From Coix lacryma-jobi var. lacryma-jobi (lineage: Eukaryota; Streptophyta; Magnoliopsida; Poales; Poaceae), in assembly GCA_009763385.1 (NCBI GenBank), contig CM019824.1:32804446-32868445 (forward strand): a stretch of DNA of 64,000 nt. Direction: 5' to 3'. The notes under the pieces are model-generated. The model saw only the letters and a program-made list of their open reading frames with translations. It searched no databases and had not been told where the DNA came from. This document shows positions 19,914 to 30,150 of the stretch, piece by piece. The translations under genes were made by a program, and so were the position numbers. Each line of letters begins with the position of its first letter. Within the stretch, counting starts at the first letter, position 1.

Positions 19914-20720
19914 TTACTCTCGGAATAATGTATTCACAATAGATTGCGGGTCAGTGATTTCAGCAATAGCGGCAGCATGACCGTCATAAACATCGAGATC
20001 TTCAAATTCATCTGGATCACATGCGAATCCAATTGGTAGGGAAGAATAATCTTCTTTGGTCCAAGAATTCATTGCTGCTAGCCCGAAAGAAACCCCGACG
20101 CGTACACCTTGGATGACGGCCTGATTTATACGGCCATTCACAGCGTCAAGACGAGCTTCGACAGAATCCCTACGGGCATTTACATTGAGAGCGACTTTGT
20201 CTGCTGCTGTCTTCAAGCGCTCATTCTCCGCAGACAAGGCTGACAAGAAGCAAAGATATGATAAGCAGAAGCAGATTCAATTAGGAGAAAGGGGAGAACT
20301 GAGGTTCTGCTAACATGTAATGATGCTGCAGAGTTGCTTCCGTTGTTCTGCCCACTCGACCTTCTCAGTGCTATGCTTCTTACGTACATCCTCCAGTTCT
20401 TTCTGAGCTTTGTCCCTTTCCTCGCGGGGCCAAGGAGCATCCAAACGGATCTGCTAAAGTGAATCGTTAAACTCAAAATCTGATGGTTTGAGGAAAATTT
20501 GAAGAAGAGCTTTTTAGATCTACCGTTTTTGAAGAGGGAACCCGAGCATGGCTGGAGGAAGACTCCACCCTGGGGAGAGGGTAAAAAACAAATCAAGGAG
20601 CGAGCTATCACAAGGGGGCAGAGAATTGGTTTCTTACCTGTAACGCCGGTGAATTCGTGTTCGGCTCCCTCCTGCTTCGCCTTTAGTAGGATGCTTGCTG
20701 CGGTCGCCATTCCCTGCCAT
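19914..20720 (-). CDS. Antisense spliced gene 2 of the Tat-like element (196 aa predicted)
   Basis: Four exons on the minus strand: 20720-20638, 20569-20524, 20450-20315, 20239-19914. The three introns of 68, 73 and 75 bases have GT-AG borders (GTAAGAAACC, GTAGATC and GTTAGC donors; CCCCAG, TAGCAG and TTGTCAG acceptors). The joined length, 591 bases, is an open frame from ATG to stop. The protein has a Ser/Arg-rich start, a charged coiled coil (exon 3 to early exon 4) and a small globular C-terminus. Tat elements are known to carry antisense frames between integrase and 3' LTR; I cannot assign this one to a named family. Its C-terminal part resembles that of antisense gene 1, suggesting tandem duplication. 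Confidence 0.6.
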
Positions 20721-20794
20721 TGTTTTTCTCTCTGACTTGAACTGGAAGTTGAAGGGTGAGAGTTTTGCAAGATGAGTTGTTTGATTGGAGTCAT

Positions 20795-20823
20795 AGCTTA
20801 TATGCGGTCATCTTTATAGAACC
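20795..20823 (-). promoter_or_regulatory. Possible promoter of antisense gene 2
   Basis: On the minus strand CTATAAAGATG (about 20821-20811) and GCATATAAGC (about 20804-20795) lie roughly 75-100 bases before the proposed ATG at 20720, with a CA/CT-rich leader between. This fits a small plant promoter but is prediction only. Confidence 0.35.
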
Positions 20824-21323
20824 AAAGCCTGCACACTGGAGACCAAGCGTCGGGGTAGGGTTTGCACAGTTTATGGACCGTTGTTGGGCCGGGCCGAATC
20901 TTTTGATGGTTAGAGAAAGTTGTGGCTTCAGGATCAGGAGGCCAATGGGATTCGGCTAAGATTCTTTCAGTTTTAATTGGCTGTTTGGAAGCTCATATTG
21001 CCGATTAACGATGAAAGCGGAGACGAAAGGATTCCTTGAAGAAGGCTATTCTGATGTCATTGGAAATTTGAAGAAGAAGATTGGAAACTTCAGATCTGAA
21101 ATGGCCAGTTTCAGTGTTGTCTGCAAAGTGAAGTTTTCCGGTACGGTCATCACGGTAACCAATGTGTATGCATTGCCGATTGAAGCGGAAAGACAGAAAT
21201 CAGTGGTCAATATGCTTAAAAACAGAACACACAGTGATCTCGGAAGATCGGTCATGGATTGATTTCAAATGGACAAACAAGGGAGCTTCATATTTACAAA
21301 AGGGGAAACAGGATTACAGAGAG

Positions 21324-21981
21324 CTAATTTATCCACTCCATCCTATGTCTAATCGGGAGAAAATGATCGAAAGTGTCGGCCAGATCTGATCCAGCTACCT
21401 TCATGTCATCTGCGGAACGTTCTACTCTATCCTCTAGATCTTGTTCACAGACGTCGAATCTATGGTAATCGGCGCCGGAATGAATCTTCACGGCGGAAAA
21501 AGCGAGTGCCGCGCCGTACCCCATGCCGACTCTGGAGATGATGGGGAGGACACGGTTGACTTCGTTTACCCGTTTCAAGGGTATTGTGCCCATTACATCA
21601 GCCATGACAGCAAGCTTGGTGATGGCAGCCTCAAGATCATGGAGTTTGGCCGCCAAGGCTGAAGAAAGAAGAAATCGGTAAAAGCAGAAAAAGAGAGAAC
21701 AGAAAGAAATGGCAAGAAAACACTTACTGGTGGCTCTTTTTCGAGCGGCGTCACGCTCTTGGGAGATTTGGGTAATTTCCTGATCCTTCCTTTCCAGGTC
21801 AAGCTGAAGATTCATGATTTTCTGGGTCAAATCCTCGGTAAGATCGTCGCTAGTCCTCCTGAGGCAAAAACAATGGAATGAAGCCAGATTCTTTGGAGAG
21901 GAGAAAAGAGGGAAGTAACCTTCTTTTGGAAGAACTGGAGGCGCCGAGCTCGAGGCTATGGCGGCTTGCTTGGGAAGACAT
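21324..21981 (-). CDS. Antisense spliced gene 1 of the Tat-like element (175 aa predicted)
   Basis: Three exons on the minus strand: 21981-21920, 21858-21728, 21658-21324. The two introns of 61 and 69 bases have GT-AG borders (GAAG|GTTACT, CCA|GTAAGTG; GCCTCAG and TTCTTCAG acceptors). The 528-base joined frame is open. It starts with a Ser-rich stretch, then a charged coiled-coil exon, then a C-terminal exon beginning with CCTTGG, parallel to the CCTTGT start of the last exon of antisense gene 2; both last introns are phase 1. A shared pattern (VNxV...GxxxGxxxAxA...DY) in the last exons suggests the two are paralogues. Function is unknown. The ATG lies about 250 bases from the 3' LTR. Confidence 0.6.
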
Positions 21982-22221
21982 CTTCTGGCTGATTTTTAGA
22001 GTGGCGAGGGAGAAGAGGGTTTTCTGGTTTGGAGGTTGAAGCAGAGGAGTCCGAAATGCACGAGCCGAAACGAAGTAAAGGGGAGAGTTTAAGAAACCCC
22101 AAGTGCATCGGGAAGCGAATCGACAGACACGGTAATGATGATATGAGAGGACGGATGCTTCTGGGGTTTCCACGTCAGTGCGAAAAGGAAAAGGAATTTT
22201 AGAATAAAACATTTATCCCAA
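21982..22221. other. Leader region of antisense gene 1
   Basis: On the minus strand this region runs from the LTR side to the proposed ATG. It is pyrimidine-rich (CTCTTCTCCCTCGCC just before the ATG) and resembles a plant 5' leader. I see no clear TATA box. Confidence 0.35.
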
Positions 22222-22235
22222 AATTAGGGGGCATG
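22222..22235 (+). promoter_or_regulatory. Polypurine tract of the Tat-like element
   Basis: AAATTAGGGGGCATG directly before the LTR start TGTTGACACC, the usual form in grass Tat elements. Confidence 0.8.
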
Positions 22236-23775
22236 TGTTGACACCGGATTTTCGCACATGTAAGGATATGACGGGTCGGCACAGCCAGCAGAGAAAAGAA
22301 GGATTCGACAAGCATTCGGACGGATATTTGGTCCTTAGGGCTTTCGGTGAGCAGCTGCGCGGTCGGCTTTTTCGTGAAGCAATGACCTCATTCGGGAGAT
22401 GGATGATGCAGGTGAAGCTGGTTTGCGCAAGAAGACACGTGACAATGGAAGGTGCCGAAAGGTTTAGGAATGTGATTTATATCTTTTCTTATTTTTAGAG
22501 TCGTAATCGTCTAGGACTCGTGTTTCGTCCAGGGTATAAATAATAGCCCTCGACCATTGTAAAACTGTTCACAACCACATCAATACAACCGGCCCCGTGC
22601 CGTCTTCGAGTCCTTATAGTCGTGTCGTCGAGTTCTTCGAGAGGAATCATCGATCCGTCGACCTCCGTAAGTACCGGCAACCTTGCTATAATGTCTAGTA
22701 TCATGCGGTGGATTTAGATATGATGCAAGTAGTCTCGTATGTTAAGCTTAGTATCGTGCGACGGATTTAAGCTTATGACCGGAAGTTTTTACCTATGACT
22801 TGTATCGTGCGGCAGATTGAGTCATGAGTAAGAATAGTTATCGGCTCTGTTAGATTTGGCAGATCTAATAGATTCATCAAGTTATCACGTGTTATATGCT
22901 TTATTTATTTAATTCATACAACACTTTTTGCCCAATCTAGATTGATCTTCGTTCGGCCTCGTTGCACGAGTTTGCTTGTGCTTTGCCAATTATAAGATCA
23001 TGGTGGCCGAATCGACTTTCAATCTAGGTTGTTACATGTTGCGGGTTCATACATGCCGATCATGTTTAGGCTTTGATAGAGCTGGGTGCCGTGCGGCAGG
23101 TACAGGTTTTAGATTAGTTTAATCATGCTTGGTTTGTATGTTTCTTCTTCATGGACCCCAGTTCGGCTAGTTTGCCGATTCTGGTTAAGCTTACATGAGT
23201 AATGAGTATATATAGATCTGTTCGGATGTATGTGTGCTTTTAGCTTCTTATAATTAGATCGTATCATGCGGTGGATTAATCTAATTATAAGGAGTGGTGT
23301 AGATTTATAGCAAGTGGTATCATGCGGTGGATTAGCTTTGCTTGAGTTTATGCCTGACGGGTTTATGAAGGCTGGACGTGAGGCAGACTAGCTGGATTGG
23401 CCTATGCACATGTTATCTGAATAGATTTGTATTTACAAGTTACCTCTTTTATTCTTTTGTCAGGTATGTATTCGGCATTCGACATGTTTACATGCTTTCT
23501 CTTTATACTTGCCGAATGACATATTAAACCCGTTTCGACAAACAGCTTCTATAGCTGTGTGCCGTCGTGATTGGCTTCCAAAGCCATACATATGGAACTG
23601 TCTGGTTTCATCCAGCATGTTCCAAGGTATTCTCACACTTTTATCCCTTGTTGGTTTTCAGGTCAAACCGACTGGCACGTCTCCGGGTTTGATACACCCC
23701 GGGCTCCCGATTGAAGCTAGCCTCGTTCGGCTTGCTGTGTGCCCTTGACGCGAGACGCCACGTTTTGCGTCAACA
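22236..23775 (+). repeat. Right (3') LTR of the Tat-like element
   Basis: 1540 bp, TGTTGACACC to GCGTCAACA. A TATA box (TATAAATA, 22535-22542) lies about 300 bases in. Over the shared 1.2 kb it differs from the left LTR at only a small number of positions, so the element is fairly young. It has no coding content. Confidence 0.93.
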
Positions 23776-24453
23776 GAAACATAATTAGATTCATAATGTT
23801 AATACATGAGAGAAGGTCTTGGGTTTACTGAGCCTTCTCGTGACTAGATCTGGAATCCAAGCGAAGCTTGCCTCCTCTAATCCTATTCTATCTAACTATT
23901 CTAGGTGGATGTAGTCCTAGGATTTCTGAATGATCTCCTTCTCTGGTGATGTCCTGATCTGATTGCTTCTGATCAATCTGATGATGTGATGCCCTGCAGA
24001 GGGGGGTCTGGGGCTGCTTATATAGCCCTGGGCAAGGAACCGTGGCCGTTGGATCAAACCGACCTTAGGTACGGCTGAGATGCATCCTCGTAGGCGGTGG
24101 AGGAAGGTTCCAGAAGGCGGAGGCCAGCGGGGCCAGGGGCCCACCGATCGGTCATAGGGTGGGACCGGTCGGTCCCACCTGGCGGCCTCTCTGGGTGCCC
24201 GGCCTCCTGGTGTCCTCTGGTGTCCTCTAGGTCCTTCTAGAATAATCCTGATGTGTCGGTTCGGCTATCTCCCATCGGGTTCCTTCCAGGAGAAGTAATC
24301 TGTGTTGGTTTCCTGGTTTAGTCCCTGCAGAATCACAATTCACCAAAACTCGTAGAATATTGTCAATTAAAACCCTAAACCTTTATTGGTGATTGGATTC
24401 ATGCCCTTTTCATATTTATTTATCCTTTAATTTTGATAGATAACCCGTGTCAA
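23776..24453 (-). repeat. D-family LTR fragment
   Basis: Matches 48017-48684, the 5' half of the D LTR in element orientation, and ends GTGTCAACA. A minus-strand TATA box (plus TTATATAG, 24018-24025) and the inverted repeat GGGACCGGTCGGTCCC (24161-24176) are conserved with the other copy. The left part is missing because the Tat-like element inserted at 23775. The sequence right of 24453 differs from D's interior, so this is the outer edge of an element or a solo LTR. Confidence 0.85.
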
Positions 24454-25255
24454 CAAGGGAACATCATTCATGGGCTGAGGGTCCAAGACTGCCCCATTAT
24501 CCACCTCAAACCTCATGAACATAGGGGAAGCCAATGATGGGAACACAGTTTTTTATTCATCATTAGAATTTTTGTCATAGATGTGCATACTTCTACTAGT
24601 GAAATGATGGTCGTGTAGGATCGTTTGGACACCATATCACACCACACTGTCCTAAGACCATATGCTTGCACAAAGGCTCGTCAACTGCCTCACTCTTTGA
24701 ACTCTTCGAGGCTTGTGTTGCCGCCCAATGAGCACCACCTTGTTTCCTACTCCATTTCATACACTCTCAAGGTTTAAAAAGGCGCTTTGAGGCGCTCGCT
24801 TGGGTGTGCCTCCACGCTGCGCGGAGGGGTACCGCCTTGCCTAGGGGGTAGGCGGTACCCTAGGAGGCGTCAGCCCGTCAGTGGTGGCATGAGCACCGGT
24901 GGGAAAGGAGGAGCATCGGGCAGAGGTTATAGGAGGGGGAGGAGGAGCATCGGGCGGGCGGTGGCGGACTATGGACGCGGGCGGGCGGTGACAGACTGCA
25001 GACGCGGGCGCGAGCGCTAGCACCCGATGGATTGCGGCGCGTGGTGGTGGCGAGGACGTCCGTCGTGCGATGAGGAAGAAGGCAGCGGCGACCTGCGGAG
25101 GAGGAGGAGGCGGAGACGCGCAGAGAAGATCAGGAGGGAGAGAGAACAGAGGGCAAGGGAGAGGATAAGGTGACAGTGGGGGTGTGGGTTACTTGGGCTG
25201 TTAAATGGGCCTTCTGTTGGGCCCTCATCCTGAGAGTCCAATCATCCCCATATTT
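24454..25255. other. Unassigned stretch, possible gene remnants
   Basis: Not matched to any element in the window. On the minus strand about 30 codons are open from near 24546 to the LTR junction at 24454, possibly an exon cut by the D-family LTR. A perfect 10-bp inverted repeat GGTACCGCCT/AGGCGGTACC lies at 24828-24859 in a GGCGCT-rich segment that resembles old hAT-type terminal sequence. Part of 25017-25240 on the minus strand looks like a plant promoter plus leader: GGCCCA motifs, then CT-rich runs. No complete gene is visible. Confidence 0.4.
25140..25240 (-). promoter_or_regulatory. Promoter-like region with GGCCCA motifs
   Basis: On the minus strand, GGGCCCAACAGAAGGCCCAT and AACAGCCCAAG are followed by a CT-rich leader. 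TGGGCC/GGCCCA elements are common in promoters of housekeeping plant genes. No following coding region can be proven, so this may be a captured or truncated gene start. Confidence 0.25.
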
Positions 25256-25570
25256 GCGCCAGGATCATCCATAAATATGAATGGGATCAACAGAAATGAT
25301 ATACAAATTTAAAGATAAATACCGAACTTTATTAATCTAGCGAATAATAGAGTTCATACAAAAGAGTCTATGGTTCACACTTAGGTAGTGATATATTACA
25401 ACAGGGTCAAGGCTTTTATTTATATCACTTGACCGAAGCATACTACAGTGGTGGTTGAGTAATAGGGTGCAGTAGCTACTAAGACGGTAGTCGATGCGTA
25501 GCGGCGTCTATCCTCACAGTCAAGCTAGAGCGTAGGCGAAGACCCTATCCTAACGATTCCTCCATGTTCA

Positions 25571-26623
25571 CTATCGCTGCCCCTGGTCCTCCTGGAAGTC
25601 CTCCTCGTTGTAGTCAGGTTCTCCTTCGTCTTCATAATCTGTGAGTCAACAACGGGTGAGTACATAGAGTACTCACCAAGTCCTAGAAAGATGGTAGGAC
25701 TAAATAAGATAGGTTGGGCCCTAGGAGAGTGTCATCCTTCTCGCTAGTTCCTAGTTAGTTTAGAAACATAGGCAAAGTTATCACAGGTTCATGATTGTGC
25801 TAGTGCATCAGTTACTATCCTAACCATAGGTGACCTCATCTCAGATATTGCCCATTACCAAGGACGTGGCTATTCGCATAGGATTTAAGTAACTCTACTG
25901 CAGCAGGTGTCCAGTTTTCCCCACACGATGGAGTGAACTTGGCCATGATCAGTGGCCTTGTTTACTCCAACAAAGCCCATACCCGAGAGGACGCATCCAT
26001 AGGGTCCATGTAACCCTCACCACGGTTTACACAGGGGCCAGAAAACAGACCACGCATGGTCCAATTGGCCAAATCAATATCATAAAAAGGGGGCTCGCAC
26101 ACAGCCCAACAGGAATTTAACATGAAGGATCACATAGCAACCACACCGACCAGGCCATGAGAGATCACTTAGCAGTCGTGCCTTCTCCTATTAAACCGTT
26201 GTCTCCCGATCTCCAGGTAGGCGTTACACTTCTTCCTATCAGGGTGTGAAACTAGGCCTACCCATAGGCGTGTGGCTGGACGTGTTTCTGACCAAGTTTG
26301 GTGGCCTATGAAACTACACGATATGGTAAACAAGTGTCCCCTAGGTAGAGTCCCTCAACAGGTGAGTCTACCCCTAAGATGTTATACCTGCGTATAAACA
26401 TCCCCCACTTGTCCCCATCTATTCAGGTTCGCATTAAGCACATAAACTTATCACAGTTGCCTATTGTTCAGTCAAAATTTACCAATGACTTTCAAATCAT
26501 ATAATCTCCAGTGAGTAATTAATTAGAGTAATTAAGAGTGGGGTTACGGCTTGCCTTCGTCGTGGCTCACAGTTCCTGGTTCCTGGTAGTCCGGGTCGTC
26601 TTCCTCCTAGTAGTCGTCACCCT
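25571..26623 (-). CDS. Putative spliced acidic microprotein in LTR E (exons 2 and 3)
   Basis: On the minus strand, exon 2 (26623-26555) follows acceptor CGGTAG and ends at GAAG|GCAAGC, a GC-type donor. Exon 3 (25638-25571) follows GACTCACAG and ends in TAG. Both borders are phase 1. The product is strongly acidic (EEDDPDYQEPG; DYEDEGEPDYNEEDFQED). An in-frame TAG at 26609-26607 near the start of exon 2 breaks the frame, so this copy is probably defective. A first exon with ATG in phase 1 is listed separately at about 46389-46368. Confidence 0.4.
25655..25677 (-). ncRNA. Conserved GAGTAC hairpin in LTR E
   Basis: GGTGAGTAC-loop of 5-GTACTCACC forms a perfect 9-bp stem, 17 bases upstream of the last acidic exon in LTR orientation. 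It corresponds in place to the hairpins of the other chromovirus LTRs. Confidence 0.5.
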
Positions 26624-28098
26624 CTACCGATCGATTCGACGAAAAAGATAAGCACCAGCAAAGAGACAAACATCACAAGCAAACATATGTTGAGCAAAAG
26701 GGTTACTCTCAGGTTGGTCACCTTTAGATTATTTTTATAGATTTTTTAAAAGTGGTTTCATAATTTTTGGAGTTAAAACATGAAAGATATAATTTTTACA
26801 AGTTTAATCATATAGGTTGGAAATTAATAACTAATTTCTATAATCATTTTTAAGAAACTATGTTTTGGGTAAAATTATTCAGTGCATGTAGTATTTTTAG
26901 GAATTTTTCTGGAATTTTTCTCTAAAAGGAAATAGGTTTTCTAGCTTCTTGTGTACACTAGCCGGGTGTACCTAGCATTTTCCAGCACGACTATGAGGGG
27001 GGTGTTTTTTCCACCGGTCTACAACACTGTCGTGGACGCGTACCCCACCCCTCCGGTCCACGTGAGCCGGGCGCACGGAAGGAGGGAAGGGAGTGAGTGT
27101 TTGGCCTACAGTCGCTGACTGTAACACCCCAGTGTTTAATTAATTAAAATTAAATAGAATTTAATTAGGAAAATGGCCAAAATACTAGAAGGAGGAAAAA
27201 TTCTAACCAGATATTTGTTATATTCATGCCGTTGCGTTTTTTATTGGGTGGAAAAGAATTTATTAAACCCGTATAGGGCGAATCAGTTTTATTCTATTTA
27301 GAAATTAAATAAATAAATTTATAAAATTTTTATCAAATCAAACTCAAACTTTTATTTTTAAAACCTAGGAAAAATATTTTCAAAACTCTTCAAATTTATT
27401 TGATGTCAAACTATTTTGAAATTAGAATTTAAATAAGTTTGCAAAAGCTTCAAAAAGAAAAAGGAAAGAAAATGAAATCTGTCTGGGCCTCTCCCTCTCT
27501 ATTCTTCTCCCCTGGCCCAACACCGGCGGCCCGTTCCCTCTTCACCTTGTTGCCCCCAACCGCGCCGGCCTGCACTTTCTCCGGCCCAGCGAAGCCGCCA
27601 TCGCCTTCGATCTGCAAACGCCCGAGTCTTGCGGCCGTGCCCTCCTCTTCGCCTCATAAGAATCACCAGGAGCTCATCTGCTCGCGCCGCCGTCACCCTC
27701 GTGCCATTTACCATCTCCAGTCGCCGCTACCGCCGCGCCCAGGGTTCGCCGATAACCTCCTCCGCCAGTCGTCCGACCTCCCTCTCCGACTGCCTCTGGA
27801 CGGCGAGCACGCCGACATAGGATCCACGGTGAGCCCTTCTCCCTTTCTGATTCCCTCCGCGTTGTTGTCTCCGATCACTAGGTCGTTTCCGAACCGTGCT
27901 ACTGAGCAGAGCGTGCCGCCACGGTCACCTCGGCTCCGCCATTGCCGAACAGCCGAGCGGACCAAGCCCACCGCGACACCGCCGCATCCTTCGCACCTGG
28001 CATCCTCCGCATCTGCACCCGCCCACAGCAGCATAACCACTCGAGCTCCCTCATGCATGCTGAGATCGGGTTGACCGCTATTGGTGCGTGCGACCAAG

Positions 28099-30092
28099 TG
28101 AAAGCCCTAGTTTGGTTTTGGCTAATTGATGAAACCTATTTGGTCTAATTCTATTGCTAAGCATGTGTGTAGCTTATGAGGAAGGATTAAGACCAAGCCA
28201 AGTGGTGGAGCTAGCAAGGTGGCAACCATGGAGGATGGTGTGGGCCATATGCATCTCAAGTGATCAAGTGCTCTACCTTTGGTGAATCGCGAGAAGAAGA
28301 GAAGAGATGGAGCAAAGAGGCCCGGAGGCAAAGGTATAACCTATAGGGCTCTTTGTTTTAGTGATCAAGACACTTAGCGAGTGTGATCACATTTAGGATA
28401 CATAGCCGTACTATTAAGAGGAGATTATTCACGGCTTATGCAGTGTTCAAGTGCCACTAGGTGTTCTCTAACATATCGATGCTATAGACCTAGTGAGTGA
28501 CTAACAAAACCCTTAGAAAATACTTTGCAAAATGCTAACACACGTGCACAAGTGTTGAAACACTTTGGTCTTGGCGCATGAGAGCAAGGGTAGAAGTTAG
28601 AAAGCAAAAGGTGCTGAGTTATTAGCATCGGACGCTGCTGGCAGCAACATCGGACGCTGGGCCGAGCGTCCGATGCAAGTGACGTGGCGCGAGCTAACTT
28701 TCTAGGGAGCATCGGACGCTGGCCTGCGTCCGATACCGATCCATCGGACGCGTCCGATGTGATTTGACCCGTTCTGGAACCTTTCTGTTGTGTCATCGGA
28801 CGCAGGGATTGAGCGTCCGGTGCTAACATTCCGGCGCGTCCGATGTGGCGCAGAAATGAGCTGAATCGAGCAGTGGCATCGGAGCGTCCGATGCTTGGCA
28901 TCGGCGTGTCCGATGCCACATTAACCGTGGCGCGAAAAGTATAAACCGTTGGGATCTAACAGGCTGAATTCATATCGGGGGGACACGTGAGCACTGACGC
29001 GTCAGATGCCCCCGATTTTAGTCCAACGGCTAGGCCGACTTGTGTGGCCTATTTAAGGGGCTTGGCCGGCTTGCTAGAGATATCTCTTGCACATTTTGAT
29101 TCCTAAGCATTCTAGTGAGCTTTGGCAAGCCTCCCAACTCATCTCCCTAGTTGATTTAATCAAACCAAGTGAGATTGAGTGATCTAGTGAGTGATTTGAA
29201 AGAGTTCAATCTAGTGGCACTAGTTCTTCGCATCGGCATTGAGTTTTCTTGTTACTCTTGGCATTTGCCGGTGCCTAGACGGCTTGGAGGCGTTGTGGTG
29301 TTGTTGGCAAGAGAAGCAGATTGTTCTTGGCCACCACCGATCGTGATTGTGAGAGGTTTTGGAGCCTCACCTCGCCGGAGCGGCAAGAGGCATCCTTAGT
29401 GGATTGCTCATGTCATTGAGCTACCTCACTAGCGGTAGATTCTTGTGGCGCTCTTTGTGAGCTTGGCTTTGTGCCGATTAGCCACCGGGTCACCTAGTGT
29501 TGGTCGACACAACGTGGAGTAGCGTGCCGGCAAGCACGTGAACCTCAGGATAAATCTTGGTGTCCCGTGTGCTTATTGTGATTGCGCATTCATCTTGGTG
29601 ATTGGTCTTCATATTCATATTCTTGGTGATTGGCATCACGAGTGGATTTCACCGGTGATTGACTCTCTACTAGACGATCCCGAAGGCTCGGTGAAATCAC
29701 TTCTATCTAGCTCATTTACTTTGTGTACTTACTTTGAGCTATTTCTTTTGTATAGATACTATCTCTTGTTGTATACCTTTTTTCATATACCTTGTTTAGT
29801 TAGTTGTGATTAGTTTGCTTAGTCTATCTCTTGCACACACTTGTCACATATACTTTCATATATATTTACTTGTACTAGAGCTAGATTGTTTTATTTCATA
29901 TTTGATATTAAGCTCTAGTTGTTTGTGTGGCATAGTTCTATTAGGTAGAATTGTTGGATAGGTGGCTTGCAACACACTATTAGGCTAGCGCAAAAAACTT
30001 TGTCATTTGTTACACTAATAGTGTTTGCCTAAGTGATTTTGTAGATTTTTAATTAGGCTATTCACCCCCCTCTAGCCAATTTGTACCTTTCA
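28099..30092 (+). repeat. 5' LTR of copia-2
   Basis: 1994 bp with TGAAAG/CTTTCA ends. The U3 part has a cluster of ATCGGACGC/GCGTCCGAT motifs at 28626-28918, followed by a TATA-like box (TATTTAA, 29050-29056). Reading frames inside are incidental. Confidence 0.95.
28626..28918. repeat. GCGTCCGATG motif cluster, copia-2 5' LTR
   Basis: The motif CATCGGACGC or its complement GCGTCCGATG, including variants, occurs more than ten times in both orientations upstream of the TATA-like box. Some pairs form palindromes such as CATCGGACGCGTCCGATG. The same cluster in the 3' LTR (37017-37290) has lost and gained units. Confidence 0.8.
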
Positions 30093-30110
30093 AGTGGTAT
30101 TGGAGCTGTG
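30093..30110 (+). promoter_or_regulatory. Primer binding site of copia-2
   Basis: AGTGGTATTGGAGCTGTGG follows the LTR end. TGGTATTGGAGC matches the initiator methionyl-tRNA site of plant copia elements with two differences. Confidence 0.85.
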
Positions 30111-30150
30111 GTCACCGTTTGTTTGAGGCTTAACATCCTCCGGTGTTAAA

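Larger units (their letters stand above)
14558..23775 (+). mobile_element. Tat-like Ty3/gypsy element without RT/integrase
   Basis: Plus-strand element with a truncated left LTR (14558-15790), primer binding site, gag-protease frame with two stops (15830-19045), no reverse transcriptase or integrase, two antisense spliced genes (19914-21981), polypurine tract and an intact right LTR (22236-23775). Gag and protease resemble the grass Tat lineage (RIRE2/Retand type). It would depend on an autonomous partner for copying. It inserted into a D-family LTR: the flank after 23775 (GAAACATAATTAG) matches the inside of the D LTR at about 48017-48030, making GAAAC the probable target duplicate. Confidence 0.85.
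25256..27119 (-). repeat. Chromovirus LTR E, downstream part
   Basis: Minus-strand LTR sequence of a gypsy chromovirus related to LTR A, recognised by the GAGTAC hairpin, the acidic exons, a polyadenylation signal (AATAAA, minus, 25333-25328) and an ending alignable with LTR A (GATCCTGGC). It stops near 25256 without the terminal GGGTGTGACA, so the last 40 or so bases are missing or changed. The LTR continues at 45913-46949, where solo LTR A split it; CTGAC on both sides of A proves continuity. The AT-rich middle (26400-26950) shows nothing coding. Confidence 0.7.

Noticed and set aside
28482..28919. 145-codon minus-strand frame in the copia-2 LTR, also at 36873-37289
   Set aside because: It is generated by the GCGTCCGATG motif array and exists twice only because the LTR is duplicated.
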